Source: Roseibacterium beibuensis | GTDB taxonomy: Bacteria > Pseudomonadota > Alphaproteobacteria > Rhodobacterales > Rhodobacteraceae | DNA: 64,000 nucleotides | Reading direction: 5' to 3' | Assembly: GCF_039542305.1 (NCBI RefSeq) | Contig: NZ_BAABHW010000001.1 | Coordinates: forward strand, 682,001-746,000 | Shown: positions 1 through 8,793 of the stretch, piece after piece | Numbering within the stretch: position 1 is the stretch's first letter | Layout: every line of letters starts with the position of its first letter | Program-made: the position numbers and the translations under genes | The notes under the pieces: generated by a model | The model's database searches: none | Seen by the model: only the letters and a program-made list of their open reading frames with translations | Told to the model about the DNA's origin: nothing

Positions 1-885
1 CTCGACGAGATCAGCCTCAAGGGGGCCCGAGGCGTTCTGATCAACGTCACCGGCGGCTACGACCTGACCCTGTTCGAACTGGACGAGGCCGCGAACCGCA
101 TTCGCGAAGAAGTCGACGAAGAGGCCAACATCATCGTCGGTTCGACGCTGGACCAGACGATGGAAGGCCAGATGCGCGTCAGCGTCGTGGCGACCGGCAT
201 CGACGTCTCGGAGCAGGCGGCGCAGGAACCGGCGCGTCAGAACTACGCGTCCTACCGCTCGGGTGCCGCTCCGGCTCCGAAACCGGCGGCTCCCGCCCTG
301 GCCGTGGCCGAGGTGGAGCCCGAACCCGCGGATATGCCCGAGCTGACCGAAGAGCATCCCGAACCGTCGCTGTTCGAGAGCTTTGCGCCCGGCAAGGTGG
401 AAGAGCCCGGCTTCGACGACCTGGCGGAAGACGATGTTCCGGCCCCGGCCTATCGTCCCGCCCCGCGCCCCGCGGCCAGCGCCCCGCGCCCGGCCCCGAT
501 GCCGGTTCAGAACGCCGAAGACGGCTCGGACTACGTGGCGCCGAAACCGGCCCCGGCCGGCGCCCCGACGCCCGAAGCCCTGGCCCGCCTGCGCGCGGCC
601 ATCCAGAAGGACGCCCCCCGCGCGGCAGAGCCTGCCCCCCAGGCGCAGCATCAGCCCGAAGGCCACGGAAAGTCCCGCTTCGGCATCAACAGCCTGATCA
701 ACCGCATGACCGGACATGGCGACGAGGGACCGGCCCCGGTCGAGCGTCGGGCGCAGCCGCGCATGCAGGCGCCGCGTCCGCAGCCGGTATCCGTCCCGCA
801 ACCGGCCCGTGCCGAGGAAAGCGCCGTTGATCCCGAGCAGGAGCGGATCGAGATCCCGGCGTTCCTGCGTCGCCAAGCCAACTGA
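1..885 (+). CDS. ftsZ: Cell division protein FtsZ (C-terminal part, 5' end outside window)
   Basis: C-terminal part of the tubulin-like GTPase that builds the division ring at midcell. The frame is open from base 1 and the start lies upstream of the window. The first ~65 residues are the end of the conserved C-terminal core (GGYDLTLFELDEAA, then VSVVATGI). A Pro/Ala-rich, probably disordered linker of about 210 residues follows, then the conserved tail EIPAFLRRQAN. That tail is the peptide by which FtsZ binds FtsA and other membrane partners. The linker is long compared with E. coli but usual for Alphaproteobacteria. The following genes lpxC, bamD and recN are the expected neighbours. A hairpin lies 20 bases after the stop. 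The GTP-binding half cannot be checked here. Confidence 0.97.
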   Translation, partial: LDEISLKGARGVLINVTGGYDLTLFELDEAANRIREEVDEEANIIVGSTLDQTMEGQMRVSVVATGIDVSEQAAQEPARQNYASYRSGAAPAPKPAAPALAVAEVEPEPADMPELTEEHPEPSLFESFAPGKVEEPGFDDLAEDDVPAPAYRPAPRPAASAPRPAPMPVQNAEDGSDYVAPKPAPAGAPTPEALARLRAAIQKDAPRAAEPAPQAQHQPEGHGKSRFGINSLINRMTGHGDEGPAPVERRAQPRMQAPRPQPVSVPQPARAEESAVDPEQERIEIPAFLRRQAN

Positions 886-904
886 ACAGGGTCATATTTG
901 CAAC

Positions 905-940
905 AAAGGGGCCAGCCATGCGCTGGCCCTTTTCCCTTTT
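905..940 (+). terminator. Probable intrinsic terminator of ftsZ
   Basis: Inverted repeat GGCCAGC / GCTGGCC with a short loop, flanked by an A-run on the left and CCCTTTT plus further T residues on the right. It starts 20 bases after the ftsZ stop. It separates ftsZ from lpxC, which therefore probably has its own promoter in the following ~200 bases. I could not pick a convincing promoter there. Confidence 0.7.
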
Positions 941-1155
941 ATTTCAGAGCGTTGGGGGTGTTTGGGCGGGATTTTGCCGACAGGGTCCGGGTTTGTTGCA
1001 ATGCGTCATAAACCTTGAATTGTCTCTTTCCCGGCGCGCCTGTACCCCCTTTCCTCAAGCAAAGCTGCATGGGGCCCAAGGGCCCGCAGCGCAGGCCCAG
1101 AAGCTGCACCGAGCATGATGGCAGCCAGGCCGAAGGAAACGGGACGAGGGACGAG

Positions 1156-2073
1156 ATGCAGGCAACCATCCGCCATTCTGTCAGCTTTACCGGAACGGGT
1201 CTTCACACCGGGCGTCTGGTCCGCATGTCGATCCAGCCGCAGACCGCCGACATGGGGATCTGGTTCCGTCGCAGCGACCTGCCCGGGTCGGCCTTGATCC
1301 CCGCACGCTACGACCGCGTTCCCGAAAGCCGTCTTTGCACCAAGCTTCTCGGCGAAGATGGTGTGGAGATCTCGACCATCGAGCATGTGATGGCCGCGCT
1401 CGCCGGTTGCGGTATCCACAACGCGCTGGTCGAAGTGGATGGTCCGGAAATGCCGATCCTCGATGGCTCGGCCGCGCCCTTCGTGCGCGCGATCCTTGAT
1501 GCGGGGATCCAGCGCCAGTCTTCCGCGATCCATGCCATCGCTGTGACGCGGCCCATCGAGGTGCGGGAAGGGGACGCTTTTGCCCGTCTCGACCCGTCCG
1601 AGGGGTTGGAGATGGATTTCGCGATCGAGTTCACGGATGCCGCCATCGGTCGCCAGCGCCGCGTTGCCAACCTCGCCAATGGCCGCTTCGTGCGAGAGTT
1701 GTGCGACAGCCGCACCTTCTGCCGGCAGGCGGATGTCGACGCGATGCGCGCGGCTGGCCTTGCCCTCGGGGGCAGCTACGACAACGCCGTGGTCGTCGAT
1801 GGCGACATCGTGCTGAGCCCCGGTGGCTTCCGGCATGCGGATGAGGCCGTGCGTCACAAGATGCTGGACGCGCTTGGCGATCTCTACCTCGCCGGGGCGC
1901 CGATCCTCGCGCGGTACACCGGTGAACGCGCGGGCCACATGCTGACCAACCGTCTGCTGCGCGCGCTGTTCGCCGAACCGGGCGCGACGCGCGTCGTCGA
2001 ATGCGACACGACCCTGGCCGCGCGCCTGCCGGGCATGGGTGTGAACGTCGCCGACCTGGCGCATGTCGCCTGA
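1156..2073 (+). CDS. lpxC: UDP-3-O-acyl-N-acetylglucosamine deacetylase LpxC
   Basis: Catalyses the first committed step of lipid A synthesis: Zn-dependent deacetylation of UDP-3-O-acyl-GlcNAc in the cytoplasm. The protein has 305 residues, the normal family length. Zn ligands and catalytic residues can be placed by comparison with E. coli. His77 is in STIEHVMAALAG, His234 and Asp238 are in HKMLDALGDL, and His261 is in GERAGHML. The motif VDGPEMPILDGS is also typical. I chose the ATG at 1156 (MQATIRHS) because it matches family N-termini and has a GAGG-type ribosome site just upstream. The frame stays open further upstream but that stretch has no family-like sequence. It sits between ftsZ and bamD, the usual alphaproteobacterial order. 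Confidence 0.97.
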   Translation: MQATIRHSVSFTGTGLHTGRLVRMSIQPQTADMGIWFRRSDLPGSALIPARYDRVPESRLCTKLLGEDGVEISTIEHVMAALAGCGIHNALVEVDGPEMPILDGSAAPFVRAILDAGIQRQSSAIHAIAVTRPIEVREGDAFARLDPSEGLEMDFAIEFTDAAIGRQRRVANLANGRFVRELCDSRTFCRQADVDAMRAAGLALGGSYDNAVVVDGDIVLSPGGFRHADEAVRHKMLDALGDLYLAGAPILARYTGERAGHMLTNRLLRALFAEPGATRVVECDTTLAARLPGMGVNVADLAHVA

Positions 2074-2212
2074 GCCGACACGGCGGGGAGGCGCTTGGCG
2101 CAGGCCGTGACGATTTCAAGCGTTTTGCCCCTAAAAGGAATGTGCTAGACGCAATCCGACAGCGCTCGGACGCGGGCGCGAAACGGACGTTACGACCTTG
2201 GGGAATGCGCGG

Positions 2213-3115
2213 ATGCTGCTGAGAGAGCCTTCCATCCTGACACAAGCGGCGCGGCGCGCGGCGCTGGTTGCCGTTGTTGCGGCGGTTGCGGCCTGCGGCG
2301 GCGGCGATGGCGGTGGCCTGTTCGGTGGCGGCGGCGGTGGCCTCTTCGCCTCGCGCAACGCCACGGTCCCGCTGGAAGAAATGGATGCCCAATCCATCTT
2401 CGAGCAGGCCGAGTTTGAATTGGAATCCGGCAACCCCGATGACGCGGCGGTCCTCTTTGCCGAGGTCGAGCGCCTGCATCCCTATTCGGAATGGGCCAAG
2501 CGCGGCCTGATCATGGCGGCCTTCGCCTATCACCAGGACGAGGATTATGAGAATGCGCGCCTCGCGGCGCAGCGCTACCTCGATTTCTACCCCGCCGAAG
2601 AGGATGCGGCTTACGCGCAATACCTCATGGCCTTGAGCTACTATGACCAGATGGACCAGATCGGCAACGATCAGGGGATCACCTACCTGGCCTTGCAGGA
2701 ACTGCGCAACGTCATCGAACGCTACCCGGATAGCGAATACGTTCAGGATGCCGTGCTGCGCTTTGATCTGGCCTTTGACCAGTTGGCCGCAAGCGAGATG
2801 GAAGTTGGGCGCTACTACCTCCGCCGCCAGCATTACACGAGCGCGATCAACCGCTTCCGTGTCGTGGTCGAGGAATTCCAGACCACCAGCCATACGCCCG
2901 AAGCGCTCTTGCGCCTGGTTGAAGCCTACCTTGCGCTTGGCCTGACGGACGAGGCCCAGACCGCGGGTGCCATCCTTGGCTACAACTTCCGCGGCTCGCC
3001 TTTCTATGACGACGCCTTCCGTCAGTTGACGGGGCAGGGCCTGACGGACGAGGCCGCGGGCGAAAGCTGGCTGCGCGAGATCTGGGATCAGACCGTGCGG
3101 GGCGACTGGCTGTAA
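2213..3115 (+). CDS. bamD: Outer membrane assembly lipoprotein BamD
   Basis: Lipoprotein subunit of the BAM complex, which inserts beta-barrel proteins into the outer membrane. The N-terminus is a lipoprotein signal: hydrophobic stretch LVAVVAAVAA, then the lipobox Cys at about residue 29. After it comes an unusual Gly-rich spacer with two GGGLF units. The rest is the TPR-like BamD fold, with motifs such as FEQAEFELESGN and HPYSEWAKRGLIMAAFAYH, and regularly spaced AxxYLxFYP-type helices. Length is 300 residues. I chose the ATG at 2213, which has GGGGA at a good distance; a TTG at 2198 is also in frame. It lies between lpxC and recN, the conserved context for this gene (also called comL). Confidence 0.95.
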   Translation: MLLREPSILTQAARRAALVAVVAAVAACGGGDGGGLFGGGGGGLFASRNATVPLEEMDAQSIFEQAEFELESGNPDDAAVLFAEVERLHPYSEWAKRGLIMAAFAYHQDEDYENARLAAQRYLDFYPAEEDAAYAQYLMALSYYDQMDQIGNDQGITYLALQELRNVIERYPDSEYVQDAVLRFDLAFDQLAASEMEVGRYYLRRQHYTSAINRFRVVVEEFQTTSHTPEALLRLVEAYLALGLTDEAQTAGAILGYNFRGSPFYDDAFRQLTGQGLTDEAAGESWLREIWDQTVRGDWL

Positions 3116-3164
3116 GTCGCGGGGCAGGCTTGCGCTTGCCCCCGCTTGGCTGGATGGTGCGCCC

Positions 3165-4817
3165 ATGCTGAGGCATCTCGACATCCGTGACATGCTGATC
3201 ATCGACCGGCTGGAACTTGCGTTTCAGCCGGGTCTCAACGTGCTGACGGGCGAAACGGGCGCGGGCAAGTCGATCCTGCTGGATGCGTTGGGCTTTGTGC
3301 TGGGCTGGCGCGGGCGGGCCGATCTGGTCCGTGCCGGGGCGGCACAGGGCGAAGTGGTGGCAGAGTTCCAGATCACGGAAGGCCACCCGGCCCGCGCCGT
3401 GCTGGAAGAGGCCGGTCTGCCGGTCAGCGACGAGTTGATCCTGCGCCGGGTCAACACGCCGGAGGGGCGCAAGACCGCCTGGGTCAATGATCGCCGTGCC
3501 TCGGGGGAAGTGCTGCGGCAACTGTCGGATGTGCTGGTGGAATTGCACGGGCAGCAGGATGACAAGGGCCTGCTCGACCCCAAGAACCACCGCGCGATGC
3601 TGGACGAATTCGGCGGTTTGCGGGCGCTGAAGGCCGAGGTGGCAGAGGCTTGGAGCGCGCGAAGCAAGGCGTCCCGCGCCTTGGCCGAGGCGGACGCCCG
3701 GCTGGCCGAGATGAAATCCGAGGAAGATTACCTGCGCCACGCCGTGGCCGAGTTGGACAAGCTCGACCCGCAGCCGGGCGAGGAGGGGGAACTCGACCAG
3801 CGGCGGCGCCTGATGCAGGCGGCCGAGAAGATGCGCGAGGATGTCGCCCGTGCCGGGGCCGCGCTCGGGCTGGAGGGGGCCGAGGGGATGCTCTCGGATG
3901 CGCGCCGTTGGCTGGAAGGCGTGACGGATCGGGCGGAGGGTGGGTTGGATGCGGCCCTTGCTGCATTGGAACGCGCGACGGTGGAACTGTCCGAGGCGCA
4001 ATCGGCGGTCGAGACCTTCGCCGACCAGTTGGTGTTCAATCCGGCGGAGCTGGAGGAAGCCGAAGAACGGCTCTTCGCGCTGCGCGGCCTGTCGCGCAAA
4101 CATGGGGTGATGGCCGACGACCTCTCGGGTCTTGCCGATGATTTGCGCACCCGCCTAGGCCAGCTCGATGGTGGTGCCGAGGAAATCTCGTCTCTCGCCA
4201 AGACTTTGCAGGAGGCCGAGGCCACCTTTGCCGCCGCCGCCGCCCGCCTGACCGAGGCGCGCGTCGAGGCTGCCGGTCGGTTGGACGCGGCGATGGCCCG
4301 CGAACTTGGACCATTGAAGATGGAACGCGCGGTCTTCACCACCGAGGTCGTACCGGCCGATCCGGGCCCCACCGGCACCGACGCGGTCACCTTCACGGTG
4401 GCCACCAATCCCGGCGCGCCGGCCGGGCCGCTCAACCGCATCGCGTCGGGCGGGGAGTTGTCGCGCTTTCTCCTGGCGCTCAAGGTCTGCCTGACCCATG
4501 ACGACAGTGGCCTGACGATGATCTTCGACGAGATCGACCGTGGGGTCGGCGGCGCGACCGCCGATGCGGTGGGCCGCAGGCTCGCGGCCCTGGCCGAGGG
4601 CGGGCAGGTTCTGGTCGTCACCCACTCGCCGCAGGTGGCCGCGCTTGGCGCGCATCACTGGCGGGTGGCCAAGGATGTCGAGGGCGGCGTGACCACCAGC
4701 CGGGTCGTGCCGCTGGCCCCGGAGGACCGCATCGACGAGGTGGCGCGGATGCTGGCAGGGGACACGATTACCGACGCCGCGCGGGAGGCGGCGCGCGCGT
4801 TGTTGTCAGGGGCTTAA
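3165..4817 (+). CDS. recN: DNA repair protein RecN
   Basis: SMC-like ATPase that acts early in recombinational repair of DNA double-strand breaks. It has 550 residues, the usual length. The Walker A loop GETGAGKS is at residues 29-36. A coiled-coil-rich middle (Ala/Glu/Leu heptads, about residues 150-360) separates the ATPase halves. The C-terminal half has the ABC-type signature ASGGELSRFLLALK and the Walker B stretch TMIFDEIDRGVGG. The start at 3165 gives the family-like N-terminus MLRHLDIRDMLII. I see no clear alphaproteobacterial LexA box in the short gap to bamD, so SOS control is not supported by sequence. The stop overlaps by 4 bases the 3' end of the convergent gene on the other strand. 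Confidence 0.97.
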   Translation: MLRHLDIRDMLIIDRLELAFQPGLNVLTGETGAGKSILLDALGFVLGWRGRADLVRAGAAQGEVVAEFQITEGHPARAVLEEAGLPVSDELILRRVNTPEGRKTAWVNDRRASGEVLRQLSDVLVELHGQQDDKGLLDPKNHRAMLDEFGGLRALKAEVAEAWSARSKASRALAEADARLAEMKSEEDYLRHAVAELDKLDPQPGEEGELDQRRRLMQAAEKMREDVARAGAALGLEGAEGMLSDARRWLEGVTDRAEGGLDAALAALERATVELSEAQSAVETFADQLVFNPAELEEAEERLFALRGLSRKHGVMADDLSGLADDLRTRLGQLDGGAEEISSLAKTLQEAEATFAAAAARLTEARVEAAGRLDAAMARELGPLKMERAVFTTEVVPADPGPTGTDAVTFTVATNPGAPAGPLNRIASGGELSRFLLALKVCLTHDDSGLTMIFDEIDRGVGGATADAVGRRLAALAEGGQVLVVTHSPQVAALGAHHWRVAKDVEGGVTTSRVVPLAPEDRIDEVARMLAGDTITDAAREAARALLSGA

Positions 4818-5287
4818 CGAGACCTGCGATAATCCTGCGCCGTCAGGCCGCTGCCGTCGCTGACATGGGTTTCCGCCCCCGGCACGACATCCGTGTTCTG
4901 CGCCGAAACGGCCAGCCAATCCGCCCCGCGACGTTCAAGAACGAAGCTGAAGATGGTGCTGCGCGCACCCGCCTCGGACCCGTCCGGCGCGCGTTGCCCG
5001 CTCAACCGGACGCGCTGATGCAGCAGCAGGTGATGCGGCCCGAGCGGGCGCAGCTTGCGCCGTCCGGGCGCAAGCCGTGTGTCGGCAAAGAAACTGTCGA
5101 GCGCATATTGATGCGCGCGGGCGATGGCGCCGCGGTCTTCCCACCAGATGCCGACGACATTGACGAAATCGGCGTCCGGCGCGAACAGATCGGCCAAGGC
5201 CTGGCCATCGCGGGCATGCCACGCCGCGACGAGGCGCATCACGAAAGCATCTGCCACGGCCTCTGCATCTTCAAATCCAGTGTCCAT
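4814..5287 (-). CDS. NTF2-like protein (SgcJ/EcaC-type)
   Basis: Small cytoplasmic protein of about 157 residues with the pattern of the NTF2-like alpha+beta barrel superfamily, SgcJ/EcaC or DUF4440-like. It has an N-terminal helix AEAVADAFVMRLVAAWHARD, then LADLFAPDADFVNVVGIWWEDRGAI, then beta strands (STIFSFVLERRGADWLAVSAQNT). Members bind small ligands or have isomerase-like activities, and the sequence does not tell which. The start is uncertain. ATG at 5287 is just before the domain but has a weak ribosome site. A TTG at 5323 has AAGGAAAGG about 7 bases upstream and would add 12 residues. It is convergent with recN, overlapping it by 4 bases, and stands alone. Confidence 0.75.
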   Translation of the reverse strand: MDTGFEDAEAVADAFVMRLVAAWHARDGQALADLFAPDADFVNVVGIWWEDRGAIARAHQYALDSFFADTRLAPGRRKLRPLGPHHLLLHQRVRLSGQRAPDGSEAGARSTIFSFVLERRGADWLAVSAQNTDVVPGAETHVSDGSGLTAQDYRRSR

Positions 5288-5446
5288 GCCGACACAGATG
5301 GACCGCGGCCCTTTCCAAGGCAAGCGCCGCCTTTCCTTCGTCTTTTTGGCAAGCTACACGTCAAGTTGACCTGACGGTGCCGGGTGCGGGAGGCGGCAGC
5401 GTGACAGGGCGAACGACCCGATCCTCCCCATGAAAGGGATAGCGCG

Positions 5447-7141
5447 GTGACCCAACCGCCCCAGAGCAAGGGTTTCCTGCAGACGCAGGCCCGTGATGCT
5501 GCCGCAGCCCTGCGCAACGGCTGGCGCGTTCTGTTGCAGCGAGGGCCGAGCCAGGTCCAGTTCTGGTTCATCGCGCTGGTGATCGGTATCGCGGCCGGGT
5601 TCGCCGCCCTGTTCTTCCGTATGGGGATCAATGCGCTGCAGCATACCCTTTACGGGGTCGAAGACGTGCGCCTGCTGCACAGTTTCGCGGAAAGCCTGCC
5701 GTGGTACCTGATCCTGCTGATCCCGGTTTGTGGCGGGCTGATCGTGGGCTTCTTGCTGCACTATTTCACGCCGGACGCGCGGGTCCGATCGGTCGCGGAC
5801 GTGATCGAGGGCGCGGCGCTCGACAATGGGCGGGTGGAGCAGCGGGCGGGCCTTGTCTCGGCGCTGGCCTCGATGATCACGCTCGGATCAGGCGGGTCGT
5901 CGGGCCGGGAGGGGCCGGTTGTCCACCTTGCCGCCGTCATCTCAAGCCGTGTCTCGGACTGGATCAAGGCGGATGGCGTCACCGGGCGCGACCTGTTGGG
6001 CTGTGCCGTCGCCGCGGCCGTCTCGGCCAGTTTCAACGCCCCCATCGCGGGCGCGCTTTTCGCGCTCGAGGTCGTTCTGCGGCATTTCGCGGTGCATTCC
6101 TTTGCCCCCATCGTCATCGCCTCGGTCGCCGGGACGGTCATCAACCGGCTGGAATTCGGCGATGTGACCGAGTTCAGCCTCCGGCCGGACGAAGCGCTGC
6201 AATTCTATGTCGAGCTGCCCGCCTTCCTGATCCTCGGGCTGGTGTCGGGCCTGATCGCGGTCGCCTTCATGCGCGGCACCTTCTGGGCGGAGGATGTCGC
6301 CAACCACCTGCAACGCAAGACCGGTCTGCCGCGCTGGCTGCGCCCGGCGGTGGCGGGGTTGCTCTTGGGCGCGCTGGCGATCTTCTTTCCGCATATCATC
6401 GGCGTGGGATACGAGACGACCTCGGCGGCGCTGACGGGAGAGTTGTTGCTCTACGAGGCGATCATCTTCGCCGCGCTCAAGGCCCTGGCCGCGACCATCA
6501 CCATCGCCGGTCGGATGGGGGGCGGGGTGTTCTCGCCCTCGTTGATGCTGGGGGCGTTGTCGGGGCTGGCCTTCGGCCTGATCGCGACGGCCATCTTTCC
6601 CGACGTATCCGGGTCGCAGACGCTCTATGCGCTGGCGGGCATGGGCGCGGTCGCCGCGGCCGTGCTCGGCGCGCCGATCTCCACCACGCTGATCGTGTTC
6701 GAACTGACCGGCGACTGGCAGACGGGCCTTGCGGTGATGGTGGCGGTGTCCCTTTCGACGGCCATCGCCTCGCGGCTGGTGCACCGGTCCTTCTTCCTGA
6801 CGCAGCTGGAGCGGCGCAACATCCACCTTGCCGCCGGGCCGCAGGCCTACCTTCTGGCGATGTTCCGGGTGGGCAAGGTGATGCGTCCCATGGACCATGA
6901 AAACAGCGCCCCGCAGGAAAAGCTCCTGACGCTGGTCGAGCAGGGGATCTATACCGACACCAACGCAACGCTGGAACGTGCCCTGCCGATCTTCGAGAAT
7001 ACCGGCCTCGATTACGTGCCCGTTGTCCAGCTTGCCCCGGGGGATGGCCCGCCCGCGCTGGAAGGTGCGTTGTTCCATGTCGATGCGCTCAAGGCCTATA
7101 ACCGCGCGTTGGCGGCGACGGCGGCCGAGGAACACAGCTAA
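5447..7141 (+). CDS. ClC-family chloride channel or H+/Cl- antiporter
   Basis: Integral membrane protein of 564 residues with the many hydrophobic helices of the ClC fold. The second selectivity motif GSGGSSGREGPVVH (about residues 147-160) contains the gating glutamate in GREGP. The third motif is MGGGVFSPSLMLGA (about residues 354-367). The first motif, usually GSGIP, is not canonical: the equivalent stretch reads VRSVADVIEGA. A C-terminal tail of ~90 residues looks like a reduced CBS-type region (DTNATLERALPIFENTGLDYVPVV). The start is GTG at 5447, with AAAGGGA 9 bases upstream. The gating Glu suggests an antiporter rather than a passive channel, but this is inference. It is monocistronic. 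Confidence 0.93.
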   Translation: MTQPPQSKGFLQTQARDAAAALRNGWRVLLQRGPSQVQFWFIALVIGIAAGFAALFFRMGINALQHTLYGVEDVRLLHSFAESLPWYLILLIPVCGGLIVGFLLHYFTPDARVRSVADVIEGAALDNGRVEQRAGLVSALASMITLGSGGSSGREGPVVHLAAVISSRVSDWIKADGVTGRDLLGCAVAAAVSASFNAPIAGALFALEVVLRHFAVHSFAPIVIASVAGTVINRLEFGDVTEFSLRPDEALQFYVELPAFLILGLVSGLIAVAFMRGTFWAEDVANHLQRKTGLPRWLRPAVAGLLLGALAIFFPHIIGVGYETTSAALTGELLLYEAIIFAALKALAATITIAGRMGGGVFSPSLMLGALSGLAFGLIATAIFPDVSGSQTLYALAGMGAVAAAVLGAPISTTLIVFELTGDWQTGLAVMVAVSLSTAIASRLVHRSFFLTQLERRNIHLAAGPQAYLLAMFRVGKVMRPMDHENSAPQEKLLTLVEQGIYTDTNATLERALPIFENTGLDYVPVVQLAPGDGPPALEGALFHVDALKAYNRALAATAAEEHS

Positions 7142-7252
7142 GCCCCCCGGTTTCCGGCATCTCGCAGATCCTGGTTGGGCAACGCGTTGTTTCTTTAAGC
7201 CAACCGTTCGAAAGGCTTGCCAGCCGCCCCTGGGCGCGGCCATGCTTGCGCC

Positions 7253-8353
7253 ATGGGAATTCGGGGGCGTCTGGCCGCATATGCCGCGGCACTGTTTGCA
7301 ACGCTGGTGCTGTTCCTGTCATCCGCGCCGGTCCAGGCGCAGGGCGGGGCGGAGCTCGCCCGCAGCACGCTGTCGCGGATCCCGCAAGCGGCGCTATCGG
7401 GCGCGTCGGAGTCCATCGTGATCGGTGTGGGCAATGGCGACGCCGTGCGCTGGCCCGCGGTGCGCGGCGCGCAGATCGGCGTCAATCCCAATACGCCGAA
7501 CCTGTTCTCGGCGATCCGCAGCGCCTCGCCCCTGCAAATGCGGGTCTGGCAAGAATTCACCGACGACGAGGTGCGCGAGGCCAGCGGCATGAACCCGTCG
7601 GACTGGATCACGACATTCGAGGTCGCGTCCGGTGACATCCGCCTCGGGGGGATGGAGATCCATCCCGACAGTTCCATGCGCCTGCGCGGCAACCTCTTCG
7701 GCAACGGGTTCGAGATGGGCGAGCGGCGGGGCGTCACCATCATGTGGCGCGGGGATGCCGATTACGAGGCCGCCGAGGCGCGCGTCGATCCGGCCAACCC
7801 GTTTGGCGGGGACAGGGGGCTTTCGACCCGTTTCGCCATCTACGATGACCGGATGCTCTGGGCCACCGGCTGGCCGACGCTGGACGCGGCCATGGCACCC
7901 TCCGGGGCAAGCCTTGCCGCCATGCCCGACGTCGAGGCGCTGCTGTCTGGCCTCGCACGGGCGGGCAGCCTCGGCGTTGCGGCCTCGGTGCGCATCTGGC
8001 TTCGAAACGGCGGCACGCTTCCGATTGCCAATGCGGACGCGGCGGCGCTCGAAGGCCTGTTGCTCAGCGACGCGGCCGCGCGCGAGAACGAAGGCGCGGC
8101 GCTCGTCTTGCTGTTCGCGCCAGGTACGGAGCTCGACGGGCTGGATACGCGCCTGGCCGAGGCCTGGCCGATCCTTCATGCCGGACGTGTCGCCGAGGCC
8201 CCGAGCATCACCCTCAGCCCCGGTGCGCAGCCGACCGTGACGATCGCGCTGAATGGCGGCTGGGGCGAGGATGGAGCGGCCACGAATGGCGCCTATGACA
8301 CGCTGGTTTCGGCGCTTGAGGGCGGGCGTCTCGGTTTCCTGCTGTCGCAATAA
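7253..8353 (+). CDS. Exported protein of unknown function
   Basis: 366-residue protein with a clear Sec signal peptide: basic start MGIRGRLAAY, hydrophobic core, then cleavage after APVQA around residue 29. The mature part has alternating hydrophobic strands, no transmembrane segment after the signal, and no motif I recognise. It repeatedly deals in phrases such as GDIRLGGMEIHPDSSMRLRG and MLWATGWPTLDAAM, which look like a structured periplasmic domain. I see no catalytic signature. I chose the ATG at 7253 because the signal peptide starts there. It stands alone between the ClC gene and a minus-strand DUF427 gene. Treat it as a conserved-looking hypothetical. Confidence 0.8.
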   Translation: MGIRGRLAAYAAALFATLVLFLSSAPVQAQGGAELARSTLSRIPQAALSGASESIVIGVGNGDAVRWPAVRGAQIGVNPNTPNLFSAIRSASPLQMRVWQEFTDDEVREASGMNPSDWITTFEVASGDIRLGGMEIHPDSSMRLRGNLFGNGFEMGERRGVTIMWRGDADYEAAEARVDPANPFGGDRGLSTRFAIYDDRMLWATGWPTLDAAMAPSGASLAAMPDVEALLSGLARAGSLGVAASVRIWLRNGGTLPIANADAAALEGLLLSDAAARENEGAALVLLFAPGTELDGLDTRLAEAWPILHAGRVAEAPSITLSPGAQPTVTIALNGGWGEDGAATNGAYDTLVSALEGGRLGFLLSQ

Positions 8354-8373
8354 GCGGCACGCGGCCGGCGCCA

Positions 8374-8715
8374 TTACAGCTGCTCGACCGTTACCTTGTC
8401 GCTGTAGAAGGCGATGTGATCCCGGATATCTGCCACGCGGTCGATCGGGTCCTCGTAGCTCCAGGCCGCATCGGGGATGTCACCGGCTGCCGTGGACACC
8501 GTGTAATAGCTTGCCTGGCCCTTGAAAGGGCAGCGCGTGGTCGAGTCGGTTTTCTCCAGAAACGCCATGCCGACGTCGGCGCGGGGGAAATAGATCACCG
8601 CGGGCATGTCACCCTCGGTCAGTTCCTTGGCGTCCGAGGACTCCGCCACGACGGCACCGCCTGCACGGACAACCCATTTGCCCGTCGCGTTCCTGATCTT
8701 GATATGCTCGCCCAT
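8374..8715 (-). CDS. DUF427 domain protein
   Basis: 113-residue soluble protein covered by one DUF427 domain. Typical pieces are GKWVVRAGGAVVAESSDAKE near the start, YFPRADVGMAFL in the middle, and the signature TRCPFKGQASYYTV followed by AAWSYEDP. The family is widespread in bacteria. Its biochemical role is not established, although the invariant CPFKG and the acidic/aromatic residues suggest a small-molecule pocket. The ATG at 8715 has a strong GGAGGGG ribosome site; a GTG 15 bases upstream is less likely. It is a single gene, convergent with the exported protein to its left. Confidence 0.88.
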   Translation of the reverse strand: MGEHIKIRNATGKWVVRAGGAVVAESSDAKELTEGDMPAVIYFPRADVGMAFLEKTDSTTRCPFKGQASYYTVSTAAGDIPDAAWSYEDPIDRVADIRDHIAFYSDKVTVEQL

Positions 8716-8793
8716 CACGGTCCCCTCCACTGTCGTCGACGTTGCTTATAGCCTCCACCCCCGGCTTTGCCCATGTTCTGTGACAGGGGCGTG

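Noticed and set aside
2285..2350. Gly-rich GGC repeat in bamD as a possible frameshift or repeat-expansion locus
   Set aside because: The frame is intact and the stretch is a plausible flexible linker after the lipobox; no exact unit is repeated more than twice.
3116..3164. LexA/SOS box before recN
   Set aside because: No GTTC-N7-GTTC or GAAC-N7-GAAC pattern in the gap.
5360..5370. GTCAAGTTGAC inverted repeat upstream of the ClC gene
   Set aside because: Only 5-bp arms around one base; expected often enough by chance and not linked to any known operator.
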